A stretch of DNA of 64,000 bases from Indolivaga capnocytophagoides DSM 22835 (GTDB taxonomy: Bacteria; Bacteroidota; Bacteroidia; Bacteroidales; Dysgonomonadaceae). Below the pieces are notes generated by a model. The model had not been told where the DNA came from. It made no database searches and saw only the letters and a program-made list of their open reading frames with translations. Made by a program: the position numbers and the translations under genes. Shown here in pieces: positions 11,310-22,696 of the stretch (position 1 is its first letter; each line of letters begins with the position of its first letter). Location of the stretch: positions 1 through 64,000 of the forward strand of contig NZ_AUFL01000008.1 of assembly GCF_000426485.1 (NCBI RefSeq). The letters run 5' to 3'.

Positions 11310-11864
11310 CTATGCTACTTTTTTATTTCTGCTTAACAATTGATTCTTTATGCGTTTCAATTGTGAAGCAACACTCGCGTCTAAACGATAAGTATCGATA
11401 TACAAGACAAAGCCTCCCTCAATAGTTGGATCTACTTCTGTTACAAAATCTACGACTCCGGTTTTCTTTAGCAAAACCAGTTGTTTGATTTTATCTACAG
11501 TCGCTTGATCTATAGGACATGCTGTGATCAGTTTGCCGACACTTATGTTTTTATAGTTTCTGTATAAGTCTAAGTATCCAAGACTAATCGTTTGCAGATG
11601 TTTTTCTCTTTTCTGATGCAATACTAATTCTATAAACCGAATATACTCTTGGCTAACCGTATTTCCTCCGGCAGCTTTGATAAGTTCGAATTTATCTTTT
11701 GTCCTCAGAACAGGATTATCTAGTGTAGCCCGAAGGTTTCGCTGTTTAACAAAACTTTCCGAAAGAGTTTTCATTTCGGCATAAACTGCATCCTCTACTT
11801 TATTCTTTAAAGCATAGTTAAAGAGAGCCCGCGCATAACGCATAGATACCATTCCTGAATTCAT
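11310..11864 (-). CDS. atpH: ATP synthase subunit delta
   Basis: The 184-residue stator subunit joins the top of F1 to the b-subunit stalk. The N-terminal six-helix domain starts SMRYARALFNYA, and the C-terminal part contains DPTIEGGFVLYIDTYRLDAS, matching the conserved end of OSCP/delta. It starts 5 bases after atpF. Confidence 0.92.
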   Translation of the reverse strand: MNSGMVSMRYARALFNYALKNKVEDAVYAEMKTLSESFVKQRNLRATLDNPVLRTKDKFELIKAAGGNTVSQEYIRFIELVLHQKREKHLQTISLGYLDLYRNYKNISVGKLITACPIDQATVDKIKQLVLLKKTGVVDFVTEVDPTIEGGFVLYIDTYRLDASVASQLKRIKNQLLSRNKKVA

Positions 11865-11869
11865 ATTCG

Positions 11870-12367
11870 TTAAGATTTAGATACCATAGTTTCGTCAATC
11901 AAACGGTCTATCATTGCCATTTGCTCTTGAGGATTAGTCAGATTGTTGCGGATTACTTTTTCTGCAATATCAACCGAAAGTAGTGCAACCTGACGACGAA
12001 TGTCTTTGATCGCATCTTCTTTTTCACGTTGAATTTGCTTTCTAAGCTCATCCAATTCTTTTTGTCCTTCGGCTCTGGCCTGATCTTTAGCCTCGCTGAT
12101 TATACGGTTTCTGGTGCTTTCAGCATCTTTTAAGATTTTCACCTGCTCATTACGAGCTGAAGCTAAAATAGCTTCGCTCTCTTCTTTTATATGAGCCAAT
12201 TGATTATTGGCTTCTTTGGCTGCATCCAAAGACTTCTCGATATACGCATTGCGGTTTTCGACCATCTTTGTAATCACCGGAAATCCGAATTTCGCAAGCA
12301 CGAAAAACACGATGCCGAATGATAGAAGCATCCAAAATAAAAGACCAGCTTCAGGTTGTAAAAGCAT
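11870..12367 (-). CDS. atpF: ATP synthase Fo subunit b
   Basis: 165-residue stator subunit: one N-terminal membrane helix (LLFWMLLSFGIVFFVLAKFG) followed by a long charged coiled coil rich in E, A, K and R (about residues 35-140). It anchors the F1 head to Fo. It lies between atpE (19-base gap) and atpH. Confidence 0.94.
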   Translation of the reverse strand: MLLQPEAGLLFWMLLSFGIVFFVLAKFGFPVITKMVENRNAYIEKSLDAAKEANNQLAHIKEESEAILASARNEQVKILKDAESTRNRIISEAKDQARAEGQKELDELRKQIQREKEDAIKDIRRQVALLSVDIAEKVIRNNLTNPQEQMAMIDRLIDETMVSKS

Positions 12368-12386
12368 AATTGTTTAATTTAAATTT

Positions 12387-12665
<279 letters not shown>

Positions 12666-12716
12666 TTATTTATTCTTGTTTGATTTTCTGATGATATGAA
12701 CGAAAGTCGGGAGACC

Positions 12717-13805
12717 TTAATGTTTTGCATGATGAGGTTCTACTTGTGCCAAGCCGATAAATACAGCCGATAACATCGTAAATACGTATGCCTGAATATA
12801 AGCTACAAGTATTTCTACCAAATCAATAAATATGGTAAGTACTACAGATACCACAGTCATAGATGTATTGATTGCTGTGCCTAGCTGAACGGTAACGAAG
12901 ATCAGGCACACAAGCCCCAATACTATAGAGTGGCCGGCAAGGATATTTGCAAAAAGACGAATCATCAATGCGAATGGCTTAGTCAATATACCTACAAACT
13001 CGATAGCGGGCATAATGGGTATAGGCACTTTCAACCAGGTTGGAACTTCAGGCCAAAAAATTTCTTTCCAGTATTCTTTTGTGCCGAAGATGTTTACAAT
13101 TACCATTGTAAATAATGCCAAAACCAGAGTGACCGATATATTACCCGTAACATTTGCTCCGAACGGGAATATAGGAATCAATCCCATTATGTTATTTATA
13201 AAGATAAAAAAGAACGCTGTTAATAAATAAGGAGCGAATTTTTTATAATTCTTACCCACACAAGGTTTGATGATGTCGTCATTGACATTCATAATGAAGA
13301 GTTCCATGAACCCGAAAAACCCTTTGGGTACTTTAGGATCGTCTTCCTTCGAATGTCTTTTATACCAGTTGGCAGCAGAAAGGATGATAACGACTAATAT
13401 TACACTGCTCAATAACAGTCCGAATGCATTTTTTGTAATAGAAAAATCCCAGGGGCGGATTTCCGCTCCCGAAGCGTCCTTTTCTACGACTTTTCCTCTG
13501 TATTCACCTGATTGAGCGATATAAAAGCCATTGTGTTCTGCCGTTCCGTGGTGAAAATTAGAAGACGAAAATACATGCCATCCACTGTTTTCACCCTTAA
13601 CGATTACCGGAAGAGGTATCGATACATTCAATCCGAATATACTGATATGCCCTTCGTATGCATCTGCTATGTGATCAAGTATCAGCTCTTTCACGTTGAC
13701 TTCTTCACCGCCCCCTTCGGACGATTCTGCTGCTGCAACAGTTGGAGCAGCACCCAGAACAAATATGCATATAAATGCAAGTATGTATTTTAGTCGACTA
13801 TTCAT
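12717..13805 (-). CDS. atpB: ATP synthase Fo subunit a
   Basis: Stator channel subunit that conducts protons past the c ring; 362 residues, longer than the E. coli protein because of an N-terminal part with a signal-like segment (YILAFICIFVLGAAPTVAAA) and a periplasmic stretch, as is usual in Bacteroidetes. The essential arginine lies in FALMIRLFANILAGH. The C-terminal helix contains VAYIQAYVFTMLSAVFIGLA. Its first 8 bases overlap the preceding atpI-like gene, suggesting translational coupling. Confidence 0.94.
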   Translation of the reverse strand: MNSRLKYILAFICIFVLGAAPTVAAAESSEGGGEEVNVKELILDHIADAYEGHISIFGLNVSIPLPVIVKGENSGWHVFSSSNFHHGTAEHNGFYIAQSGEYRGKVVEKDASGAEIRPWDFSITKNAFGLLLSSVILVVIILSAANWYKRHSKEDDPKVPKGFFGFMELFIMNVNDDIIKPCVGKNYKKFAPYLLTAFFFIFINNIMGLIPIFPFGANVTGNISVTLVLALFTMVIVNIFGTKEYWKEIFWPEVPTWLKVPIPIMPAIEFVGILTKPFALMIRLFANILAGHSIVLGLVCLIFVTVQLGTAINTSMTVVSVVLTIFIDLVEILVAYIQAYVFTMLSAVFIGLAQVEPHHAKH

Positions 13806-14211
13806 CTTTACTTTTTTTTTCTTTGATATGCTTCTCTATTTTTACAAAAAGAGATGTTTCAACAGCCAGATACAATAAATAGAATAATATAAAAACAGCA
13901 ATAAATCCTTTGAGATGTTCTTTGTCGTTGAATGCAAAAATACCAATTACTACCAATGATATCAGCATTTTCACCACTTTGGTAAGCATGTACACATTTA
14001 CCATCTGTTTTTTTTCCTTAGTTTGGCTGGCACTGTTGACATACAACATAATACCTGTTTCGATGATAAGGAAAAATAAAACGATACCTGTATACCAGTC
14101 CCAATCAATAAGAGTAGGAAAGAAATAATACAATCCTAAACCGATACATCCACTAATTAAAAGACCTGATGCTACAGTATACGTGATTAATTTGGTTTTA
14201 AAAACATCCAT
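13798..14211 (-). CDS. AtpI-like small membrane protein of the ATP synthase operon
   Basis: 137 residues with four predicted membrane helices and a lysine-rich tail. It sits between atpC (3-base gap) and atpB (8-base overlap), where Bacteroidetes operons carry a small AtpI-like or unnamed membrane protein. Proteins at this position are thought to help assemble the c ring or supply magnesium; nothing in the sequence proves either. Clear homology to AtpI cannot be shown by eye. Confidence 0.6.
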   Translation of the reverse strand: MDVFKTKLITYTVASGLLISGCIGLGLYYFFPTLIDWDWYTGIVLFFLIIETGIMLYVNSASQTKEKKQMVNVYMLTKVVKMLISLVVIGIFAFNDKEHLKGFIAVFILFYLLYLAVETSLFVKIEKHIKEKKSKDE

Positions 14212-14214
14212 AAA

Positions 14215-14463
14215 TTATTCAGCGCAAACTGTTACATTGTTTTTATTTACTTCGATAAATCCACCTCCGATAGGAACTTTTACGGCATCAATACCCCTCT
14301 GTACCTCATATACAACTTCGCCTTTGGAAAGTGAAGATACAAGAGGTGCATGATCGGGCAAAAGACTGAATTCGCCTTCTGTTCCGGGCAGTTTCACAAA
14401 TTGGACACTGCCTTCGAATAAGATTTTCTCGGGAGATACTATTTTTAAATGTAATTCTTTCAT
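14215..14463 (-). CDS. atpC: ATP synthase F1 subunit epsilon, short form
   Basis: 82 residues that cover only the N-terminal beta-sandwich (KIVSPEKILFEGSVQFVKLP, then GEFSLLPDHAPLVSSL). The C-terminal helical hairpin that inhibits ATP hydrolysis in many bacteria (E. coli epsilon is about 139 residues) is absent. The short form is usual in Bacteroidetes. It follows atpD by 8 bases. Confidence 0.92.
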   Translation of the reverse strand: MKELHLKIVSPEKILFEGSVQFVKLPGTEGEFSLLPDHAPLVSSLSKGEVVYEVQRGIDAVKVPIGGGFIEVNKNNVTVCAE

Positions 14464-14471
14464 TATCTGAC

Positions 14472-15998
<1,527 letters not shown>

Positions 15999-16060
15999 TT
16001 ATATAATTTTTTATTTTCCTGTTTTTATTACTGTGCAGGGATATTCCGGTACAAAAGCAA

Positions 16061-16072
16061 GGGCTCAGACCC
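16061..16072 (-). promoter_or_regulatory. 5'-UTR palindrome, copy 3 (atpD)
   Basis: Read on the minus strand: GGGTCTGAGCCC, 66 bases before the atpD start. A promoter-like TACGCTTG (minus strand) precedes it by about 14 bases, matching the layout at other copies. It is oriented with its minus-strand gene. Confidence 0.45.
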
Positions 16073-16711
16073 ATTTGCTGACCAACCAAGCGTAACAACT
16101 ATAGATAGTTATTGCTTTGAAACGTCATTAAATATGTTGTCTTACTTATGACGGAGACTCGATGTTCGCAGTAAAATACTCTTTAAATTTTTTACTTATT
16201 CACAGTTATATTAATAATTCCTACTTTAAGGAATATTGATTGTCTAGATAACTATCCTAATACAACAATCACAGCGGAGAAAGGTTTATAATGCAAATGC
16301 TCAATAGAGAAATATGCGTTCTTAAATTATTACAGATATGATAACTCTCTTATGATTGTAAAGCAAATGTAATATATTATTTTAGTTGGAAAATTTTATT
16401 TGGAGAAAAAAATAAGTGCACTTACTATATTTTAAATATTAATTAACAATCATAATTTTATCTGTAAATATTGGTCGTTACAGATGTCGTTCTATTTTAG
16501 ATTGTTAAATCTGTTTTCGCACACAGTATGATAATTGGATATTAAACTGAAAAAAAGAAGCATTTTATGATATATTTAAATTGTAGTTGTATCGTTTACA
16601 AGACTTCCGTCTTTCCTGTTGTCAATTTTTATCTGTAGGAAAGGAGACAGATACTCCTATTTGTAAAGTTTTATTTGGGTGGTGAAGAGAAAAGTGTTGT
16701 TGCAGAAATGT

Positions 16712-16740
16712 AATTCAGTTGTAACTTTTGTCACCTTTTT
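16712..16740 (-). repeat. GGTnACAAA direct-repeat element, copy 2
   Basis: Minus strand reads AAAAAGGTGACAAAAGTTAC followed by AACTGAA, closely matching the copies at 3561, 37432 and 37556. Confidence 0.45.
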
Positions 16741-16967
16741 ATTTAAGACTCAAAATATTTCTAATTATACGATGTTGACTCTCGAAAAAAACGGCAGATA
16801 ATTGAATTGCAGCCTTAACAAAGATTTAGTAGGTCTGACTGCTTAATTATGTGGGAATGTTATTTTAATGTATTATTTTTGTAAGCGTAGTCAGTTTATA
16901 AATAACAGTAAGCACTTAATTAGCGTGTTTTTATAGATAACGAACTATTCACATTAGATAATAAATA

Positions 16968-16978
16968 GGTCTGAGGCC
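16968..16978 (+). promoter_or_regulatory. 5'-UTR palindrome, copy 4
   Basis: GGTCTGAGGCC, preceded by AATAAATA and followed by TTAAA, ends 24 bases before the dehydrogenase ATG at 17003. Confidence 0.55.
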
Positions 16979-17002
16979 TTAAATATAAAAATTAGATATA
17001 CA

Positions 17003-18196
17003 ATGAGTAGAGTTTTGATCATAGGAGCCGGAGGGGTAGGCACTGTAGTCGCACATAAAGTGGCTCAGAATTCAGATGTCTTCACAGATATAATGCTTGC
17101 GAGCCGCACAAAATCGAAGTGTGATGCAATAGCTGAAGCTATAGGCGGTAATAAGATAAAGACAGCTAAGGTTGATGCAGATAATGTAGATGATCTGGTT
17201 AAACTTTTTAATGAGTTCAAACCCGAGTTAGTTATCAATGTTGCATTGCCTTATCAGGATCTTACAATAATGGATGCCTGTCTTATTGCCGGAGTTAATT
17301 ATCTGGATACTGCAAATTACGAGCCTAAAGACGAAGCTAAATATGAATATAGCTGGCAATGGGCATATCAGGATAAATTTAAAGAAGCAGGATTGACTGC
17401 AATTTTAGGCTGTGGTTTCGATCCGGGTGTAACAAGTGTGTTCACCGCTTATGCAGCAAAGCATCATTTTGATGAGATGCATGAACTCGATATCGTAGAC
17501 TGCAATGCCGGAGATCACGGTAAAGCATTTGCTACTAATTTCAATCCTGAGATTAATATACGTGAGGTTACTCAAAAAGGTAAATATTGGCAGAACGGAG
17601 AATGGGTGGAAACCGAGCCACACGAAATACATAAGCCTTTGAATTATCCGAATATCGGAGCCAAAGAATCGTATGTGATTTATCATGAAGAATTGGAGTC
17701 TCTTGTTAAGAACTTTCCATCGTTAAATCGCGCCCGTTTCTGGATGACCTTCGGGCAGGAATATCTGACTCACCTGAGAGTTATTCAGAACATCGGTATG
17801 GCACGTATCGATCCCATTATATATAATGGAGTAGAAATCGTTCCCATTCAATTTTTGAAAGCAGTGTTGCCTGATCCGGGCGAACTGGGAGAAAACTATA
17901 CCGGAGAAACATCTATCGGTTGTCGCATAAAAGGTATTAAAGACGGAAAAGAAAGAACATATTATGTATATAACAACTGTTCGCATGAGGCCGCTTATAA
18001 AGAAACCGGAGCTCAAGGGGTAAGTTATACAACAGGTGTACCTGCTACTATAGGAGCTATTATGTTTATGAAAGGGCTCTGGAGAAAGCCCGGAGTATAT
18101 AATGTCGAAGAATTTAATCCCGATCCGTTTATGGATGAATTAAACAAGCAAGGATTACCTTGGCATGAATTGTTCGATATTGATCTGGAAATGTGA
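17003..18196 (+). CDS. Saccharopine dehydrogenase family protein (probable carboxynorspermidine dehydrogenase)
   Basis: 397 residues with an N-terminal Rossmann fold (VLIIGAGGVGTVVAHKVA) and a family-typical middle, YLDTANYEPKDEAKY and ILGCGFDPGVTSVF. In gut Bacteroidetes, proteins of this length and pattern make carboxynorspermidine or carboxyspermidine from aspartate semialdehyde and a diamine, the first step of the alternative spermidine pathway. Lysine-pathway saccharopine dehydrogenases share the fold, so the exact substrate is inferred. No other polyamine gene is in the window. A bidirectional terminator follows. Confidence 0.8.
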   Translation: MSRVLIIGAGGVGTVVAHKVAQNSDVFTDIMLASRTKSKCDAIAEAIGGNKIKTAKVDADNVDDLVKLFNEFKPELVINVALPYQDLTIMDACLIAGVNYLDTANYEPKDEAKYEYSWQWAYQDKFKEAGLTAILGCGFDPGVTSVFTAYAAKHHFDEMHELDIVDCNAGDHGKAFATNFNPEINIREVTQKGKYWQNGEWVETEPHEIHKPLNYPNIGAKESYVIYHEELESLVKNFPSLNRARFWMTFGQEYLTHLRVIQNIGMARIDPIIYNGVEIVPIQFLKAVLPDPGELGENYTGETSIGCRIKGIKDGKERTYYVYNNCSHEAAYKETGAQGVSYTTGVPATIGAIMFMKGLWRKPGVYNVEEFNPDPFMDELNKQGLPWHELFDIDLEM

Positions 18197-18223
18197 GATT
18201 TTGTCAATCTTTGATCATTATAA

Positions 18224-18254
18224 AAAGAAGTCCGGCTAATTTCCGGACTTCTTT
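18224..18254. terminator. Bidirectional terminator
   Basis: A 12-bp perfect stem AAAGAAGTCCGG/CCGGACTTCTTT with a 7-base loop lies between two convergent genes and has an A-rich left and T-rich right arm, so it can serve both. Confidence 0.85.
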
Positions 18255-18282
18255 AGTTTATAGTACAGGATATTTTTCTTGT

Positions 18283-19719
18283 TTATCCTTTTGTTTCGAG
18301 ATATACAACATGTGTTTGTAAGTACTCTTCTAATCCGTGTTTTCCATCAGCGCCACCGATACCCGATTTACGGCATCCTGCATGGAATCCTTGCATCGCT
18401 TCGAAATTTTCACGATTGATGTAAGTCTCTCCGAATTTCAGAGCTCTCACTAACTTGAAAGCTGTATTCAGGTTTTGAGTATAAACGGATGATGTCAATC
18501 CGAATTCCGAATCGTTAGCCATTGCAATAGCATCATCTATATCTGTAAATTCAACAATCGGCAATACCGGTCCGAATGTTTCTTCCTGAATAATGTCCAT
18601 TTTATTAGTGACATTATCCAAGACAGTAGGTTCGAAGAAGTACCCTTTTGTACCGATACGTTTTCCTCCGCATACAAGGCGTGCTCCTTGTTTTACGGCT
18701 TTGTCTACTTTTTCCTGAACGGATCTTAGAGCATTAGCCTCAACCAGGGGTCCCATATCAAGGTCTGCTACCTGATTAGGATCACCTACTTTAACGGCTT
18801 TCATTCCCGCAACAAGTTTGTCCATGAATTTATCTTTGATGGATGAATGTACATATACACGTTCTGCGCAGTTACATACCTGACCTGTGTTAATGACTCT
18901 TGAGGCGATAATGCACTTAACTGCAAGGTCGATATCTGCATCGGGCATCACTATCGCAGGAGCTTTTCCTCCTAATTCCAAAGATACTTTGGTGACATTC
19001 GCCGCCGCCGCTGCCATTGTTTGTTGTCCGGCAGATACACTTCCGGTAAGGCTTACCATCGCTACCTTGGGATTGGCTGCTAATTCGTTTCCAATTACAG
19101 AACCACGCCCGTTCACAAGGTTAAATACTCCTTTCGGTAAACCAACCTCTTCTACTATCTGAGCAAAAATATAAGCGTTGATAGGAGTTTGTTGGCTTGG
19201 TTTGACAACGATCGTATTTCCAGTAACTAATGCAGGTGCCGCTTTGCGGGCAATCAGGAAAAATGGAAAATTCCAGGGGAGTATTCCGGTTGTAACACCC
19301 AGCGGTTTTTTGAATAAAAAGATGTTTTCATTAGGACGGTCGCTCTGTATGATTTCTCCTTCGTATCGGCGAGCCCATCCAGCCATATATTCAAGATAGT
19401 CGGCGGTGAAAAGTGTTTCTACATTTGCCAAAGCTTGAGTCTTACCTCCTTCTTTTACTATTGTATCGGTTATTTCTTTTTCTCTTTTTCTTATTCCGGC
19501 TGCTATCTTTATGAGATACGAGGCTCGTTCTACAGCAGGGATTTTCTCCCATGCATTTTGTGCAGTCTCTGCTGAATCAATCGCTTTTTTTGCATCTTCT
19601 ACAGTACCGTCGGGCATTTTGGCGATCACTTCTTCGGTAGAGGGGTTAAGGACATCTATCCATTTTCCGGAAGTATTATCGATGAATTTTCCATCGATGA
19701 ACATTTTTAATTCTTTCAT
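18283..19719 (-). CDS. aldA: Lactaldehyde/glycolaldehyde dehydrogenase (AldA-type)
   Basis: NAD-dependent aldehyde dehydrogenase of 478 residues. The catalytic Cys lies in NTGQVCNCAERVYVH and the general-base Glu in VSLELGGKAPAIV. The C-terminus, with FGETYINRENFEAMQGFHAG and RKSGIGGADGKHGLEEYLQT, is nearly the same as E. coli AldA, which oxidises L-lactaldehyde made from fucose and rhamnose, and glycolaldehyde. That fits an organism degrading plant or host glycans, though no fucose or rhamnose genes are adjacent. A degenerate palindrome lies 53 bases upstream. Confidence 0.85.
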   Translation of the reverse strand: MKELKMFIDGKFIDNTSGKWIDVLNPSTEEVIAKMPDGTVEDAKKAIDSAETAQNAWEKIPAVERASYLIKIAAGIRKREKEITDTIVKEGGKTQALANVETLFTADYLEYMAGWARRYEGEIIQSDRPNENIFLFKKPLGVTTGILPWNFPFFLIARKAAPALVTGNTIVVKPSQQTPINAYIFAQIVEEVGLPKGVFNLVNGRGSVIGNELAANPKVAMVSLTGSVSAGQQTMAAAAANVTKVSLELGGKAPAIVMPDADIDLAVKCIIASRVINTGQVCNCAERVYVHSSIKDKFMDKLVAGMKAVKVGDPNQVADLDMGPLVEANALRSVQEKVDKAVKQGARLVCGGKRIGTKGYFFEPTVLDNVTNKMDIIQEETFGPVLPIVEFTDIDDAIAMANDSEFGLTSSVYTQNLNTAFKLVRALKFGETYINRENFEAMQGFHAGCRKSGIGGADGKHGLEEYLQTHVVYLETKG

Positions 19720-19771
19720 GGCGTTTTTCTTATTTAAAGATTATAGTTCTATATAAAGTTCTTAATTTTAA

Positions 19772-19781
19772 GGTGTCAGAC
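19772..19781 (-). promoter_or_regulatory. Degenerate 5'-UTR palindrome (aldA)
   Basis: Minus strand reads AAGTCTGACACCTTAAAA, similar to GGTCTGAGACCTTAAAA, with TAAAGCTAAA upstream resembling the flank of the other copies. It lies 53 bases before the aldA start. The stem is poor, so this may be a decayed copy. Confidence 0.25.
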
Positions 19782-19883
19782 TTGCTGTTTAGCTTTAGGT
19801 GCTGTATATTTGACCTTTCTCAAAATTAAGAAAAAATACCGGTATCTATAATCTTTATGAAAGCCTGAAAGGTATAAATAAAA

Positions 19884-20381
19884 TTAAAAAGTCAGTTTGT
19901 CCCCTGTTAATACCGGAACATCCTCTTTTTTTGCTTTACGGGAATACATGATTATGTACAAAATTCCTGTTAGTGATATAGCTAATAATAAGTGTACACC
20001 TGCTCCGGCATTGGATAATTTGAATATTTTGGAAGATAGGAAGTAGTAATACATATACAAAGAAACTACTATGCCGAAAGTACACGTAAGGAATAGAAAG
20101 ATACGGGCAATTCGTTTTTTTAGATTGTAGAAAAATAGTATCGAGATAATACCAAGTAAGGGAACGATGTATATGAATTTTGCCAAATGAGGAGAATCTT
20201 TTTTGGCGAAGAATAAGATCGCATTTGATACATTAGTTGACTTACGGTATAAATCGGGCAAGCCCCATCCTGAAATGTTCAGTACTTTTCCCAGATGAAT
20301 CCAGTTAAGGGAAAAAGCAATCAGTATAACTAAAATAACAACGGTTTCGAAACGGAAAAGAGCGTATAATTTGGGCTTCAT
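19884..20381 (-). CDS. Conserved membrane protein of unknown function, four helices
   Basis: 165 residues with four predicted membrane segments (around residues 10-28, 70-84, 90-115 and 130-148) and a short charged C-terminal tail. No enzyme motif is visible and I do not recognise the family. It has no close partner: aldA ends its unit downstream and yicC starts divergently 211 bases away. Confidence 0.55.
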   Translation of the reverse strand: MKPKLYALFRFETVVILVILIAFSLNWIHLGKVLNISGWGLPDLYRKSTNVSNAILFFAKKDSPHLAKFIYIVPLLGIISILFFYNLKKRIARIFLFLTCTFGIVVSLYMYYYFLSSKIFKLSNAGAGVHLLLAISLTGILYIIMYSRKAKKEDVPVLTGDKLTF

Positions 20382-20541
20382 TTTGACTAAATTTTATCTA
20401 TGCAAATGTAGAGAACGTATTGAGATTCCCAAAGAAAAAAATCAGTAGTTTTTAATAATTTTTCTAGGCCGATTTGAGGGGGGTAGTATTCGTTATAAAA
20501 ATGAAAATAAATCTACGGACTATTACGATTCTGATACAAGG

Positions 20542-20573
20542 TTTATATATTCGTGTAAAAAAGTGTACTTTTG
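20542..20573 (+). promoter_or_regulatory. yicC-gmk-nadD promoter
   Basis: TACTTTTG (20566-20573) matches the -7 TAnnTTTG box, with TTTA (20542-20545) at 20-base spacing as a near -33 box. Transcription would start near 20580, just before the yicC ATG at 20593, which rules out the earlier in-frame ATG at 20563. Confidence 0.6.
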
Positions 20574-20592
20574 TAAAAATGAAAGAAATATT

Positions 20593-21465
20593 ATGATACA
20601 ATCAATGACCGGGTTCGGTAAGGCAACATTGGAGTTGTCGACAAAGAAGATAACCATCGAAGTAAAATCGTTGAATAGTAAGCAGATGGATTTATCTGCA
20701 CGTATTCCTAGCGTTTATAAAGAGCAGGAATTAAATATACGCGGCTTGATTGGTCGTCGTCTGGAAAGAGGGAAAGTTGATTTCGCAATCTATGTCGAAA
20801 ATACAGGAAAAGAGACTACTTCTCAGATAAACCAGAATGTATTGGAATCGTATTATAACCAAATAAAAGAATCTTCTGAAAAATTAGGTGTTGATGTGCC
20901 TGCAGATTGGTTTCAGGTACTTCTTCGTATGCCAGATGTTTTGAAATATGAGGCTCAGGAAGCTGATGAGGAAGAATGGAGTAAAGTCTTGGAAACTATA
21001 AATAAGGCAATAGATCAATTAATAGAATTCAGAAGGCAGGAAGGAGCTATGCTCGAAAAGCTTTTTACTGAAAAGATATCTAATATTACGACTTTGCAGT
21101 CAGATGTAGAGCCTTATGAAACTGAGCGCGTAGAAAAAGTAAAGAGTCGTATTATAGAAGCTCTCGAAAAAATAGAGAAGTTTGATTATGATAAAAATCG
21201 TTTCGAACAGGAAATGATCTATTATATTGAAAAGCTAGATATCAACGAAGAAAAGAATCGATTGACAAATCACCTGAAATATTTTCTTGAAACAATGAAA
21301 AGCGCAAGCGGACAAGGAAAGAAACTTGGTTTCATAGCTCAGGAAATGGGACGGGAGATTAATACTATGGGTTCGAAGTCTAATCATGCCCAGATGCAGC
21401 AGATTGTTGTACAGATGAAAGACGAATTGGAACAGATTAAAGAGCAGGTATTAAACGTGTTATGA
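20593..21465 (+). CDS. YicC family endoribonuclease
   Basis: 290 residues starting MIQSMTGFGKA, the invariant YicC start, and ending with the GREINTMGSKSNHAQMQQIV block that carries conserved Arg, Glu, Ser and His residues. YicC proteins are metal-dependent endoribonucleases; E. coli YicC acts on a small regulatory RNA. The gene is followed by gmk after 50 bases, a pairing kept in many bacteria. Confidence 0.9.
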   Translation: MIQSMTGFGKATLELSTKKITIEVKSLNSKQMDLSARIPSVYKEQELNIRGLIGRRLERGKVDFAIYVENTGKETTSQINQNVLESYYNQIKESSEKLGVDVPADWFQVLLRMPDVLKYEAQEADEEEWSKVLETINKAIDQLIEFRRQEGAMLEKLFTEKISNITTLQSDVEPYETERVEKVKSRIIEALEKIEKFDYDKNRFEQEMIYYIEKLDINEEKNRLTNHLKYFLETMKSASGQGKKLGFIAQEMGREINTMGSKSNHAQMQQIVVQMKDELEQIKEQVLNVL

Positions 21466-21515
21466 TCTGACTGATCGTTTTCGTTTGTTAACTATATAGA
21501 TTAAGGTAATAAAGA

Positions 21516-22079
21516 ATGGGGAAACTCGTCATATTTTCTGCTCCGTCGGGAGCAGGAAAATCCACAATAGTAAATTATTTGTTAGATCAGCATCTAGATC
21601 TTAAATTTTCCATATCTGCAACAAGCCGTCCTCCGAGAGGAACGGAACGGAATGGGGTAGAGTATTATTTTTTGGCTCCCGATGAGTTCAGACAAAAAGT
21701 AGATAATGGAGAATTTCTAGAATATGAGGAGGTTTATAAAGACCGGTATTATGGAACGCTGAAAAGTGAAGTTCAACGTATTCTGGATAATGGGAATAAT
21801 GTGATTTTCGATGTTGATGTTGTTGGAGGATGTAATATTAAGGATTATTACGGAAAGCAGGCTTTGGCTGTATTTATAAAGCCGCCCTCGATAGAAGAAT
21901 TAAGGCAACGGCTGATAAAACGAGGCACAGACAGCGATGAGGTGATTAATGACCGGGTATCTAAAGCTGAATATGAGCTTACTTTTGCCTCTAAGTTTGA
22001 TGTTGTTATTCATAATGAGGATTTAGAGAAAGCAAAGGCCGAAGCATTATCTGTAATTCAAGAATTTTTAAGCCAATGA
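21516..22079 (+). CDS. gmk: Guanylate kinase
   Basis: Phosphorylates GMP to GDP with ATP. The 187 residues include the P-loop FSAPSGAGKSTIV, the GMP-binding SATSRPPRGTERNGVEYYF and the lid region RLIKRGTDSDEVINDR. It overlaps nadD by 4 bases (ATGA), so translation is coupled. Confidence 0.96.
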   Translation: MGKLVIFSAPSGAGKSTIVNYLLDQHLDLKFSISATSRPPRGTERNGVEYYFLAPDEFRQKVDNGEFLEYEEVYKDRYYGTLKSEVQRILDNGNNVIFDVDVVGGCNIKDYYGKQALAVFIKPPSIEELRQRLIKRGTDSDEVINDRVSKAEYELTFASKFDVVIHNEDLEKAKAEALSVIQEFLSQ

Positions 22080-22651
22080 AGATAGGCATCTTTTCCGGAT
22101 CTTTTAATCCTATTCATGTAGGACATTTAATTCTGGCAAACTATATAACAGAGTTTACGGAAATTGATGAAATTTGGTTCTTGGTAACACCGCAGAATCC
22201 ATTGAAGGAGAATGCTGAATTGATCAATGAGGATTTAAGGCTTGAAATGACTCGATTGGCATTAGAATCTTATCCGCAGTTTAAGTGTTCAGACTTCGAA
22301 TTTAAATTGCCGCGTCCTTCGTATACAGTAAATACTTTGGACGCTCTGAATGAAAAATATCCGGAACATCAATTCTCTCTGATAATAGGAGCTGATAACT
22401 GGGATACATTTCATCAATGGAAAGATTATAAATTGATACTCGACAAGTATCATATATATGTATATCCCCGGCTGGATGCCAAATTAACTATTGCTAAGGG
22501 GTTGAGAAGCAGTGTCGAGGCTCTCGAATCACCGATTATTGAAATATCGTCTACGTTTATCAGGGATAGTATTGCCGAAGGTAAAAATATGAAAGCTTTT
22601 CTTTCCGAATCGGTCTATAATTATATCGAAGAAAAGAATTTGTATCGATAA
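22076..22651 (+). CDS. nadD: Nicotinate-nucleotide adenylyltransferase
   Basis: Makes deamido-NAD from nicotinate mononucleotide and ATP. The 191 residues carry the nucleotidyltransferase motif GSFNPIHVGHLILAN and the C-terminal ISSTFIRDSI (ISST.IR) motif. The 4-base overlap with gmk indicates cotranscription. Confidence 0.95.
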   Translation: MKIGIFSGSFNPIHVGHLILANYITEFTEIDEIWFLVTPQNPLKENAELINEDLRLEMTRLALESYPQFKCSDFEFKLPRPSYTVNTLDALNEKYPEHQFSLIIGADNWDTFHQWKDYKLILDKYHIYVYPRLDAKLTIAKGLRSSVEALESPIIEISSTFIRDSIAEGKNMKAFLSESVYNYIEEKNLYR

Positions 22652-22696
22652 ATTGGGTAGTGAACAATTGTTTGTTGCATAAAATATAAAAATACA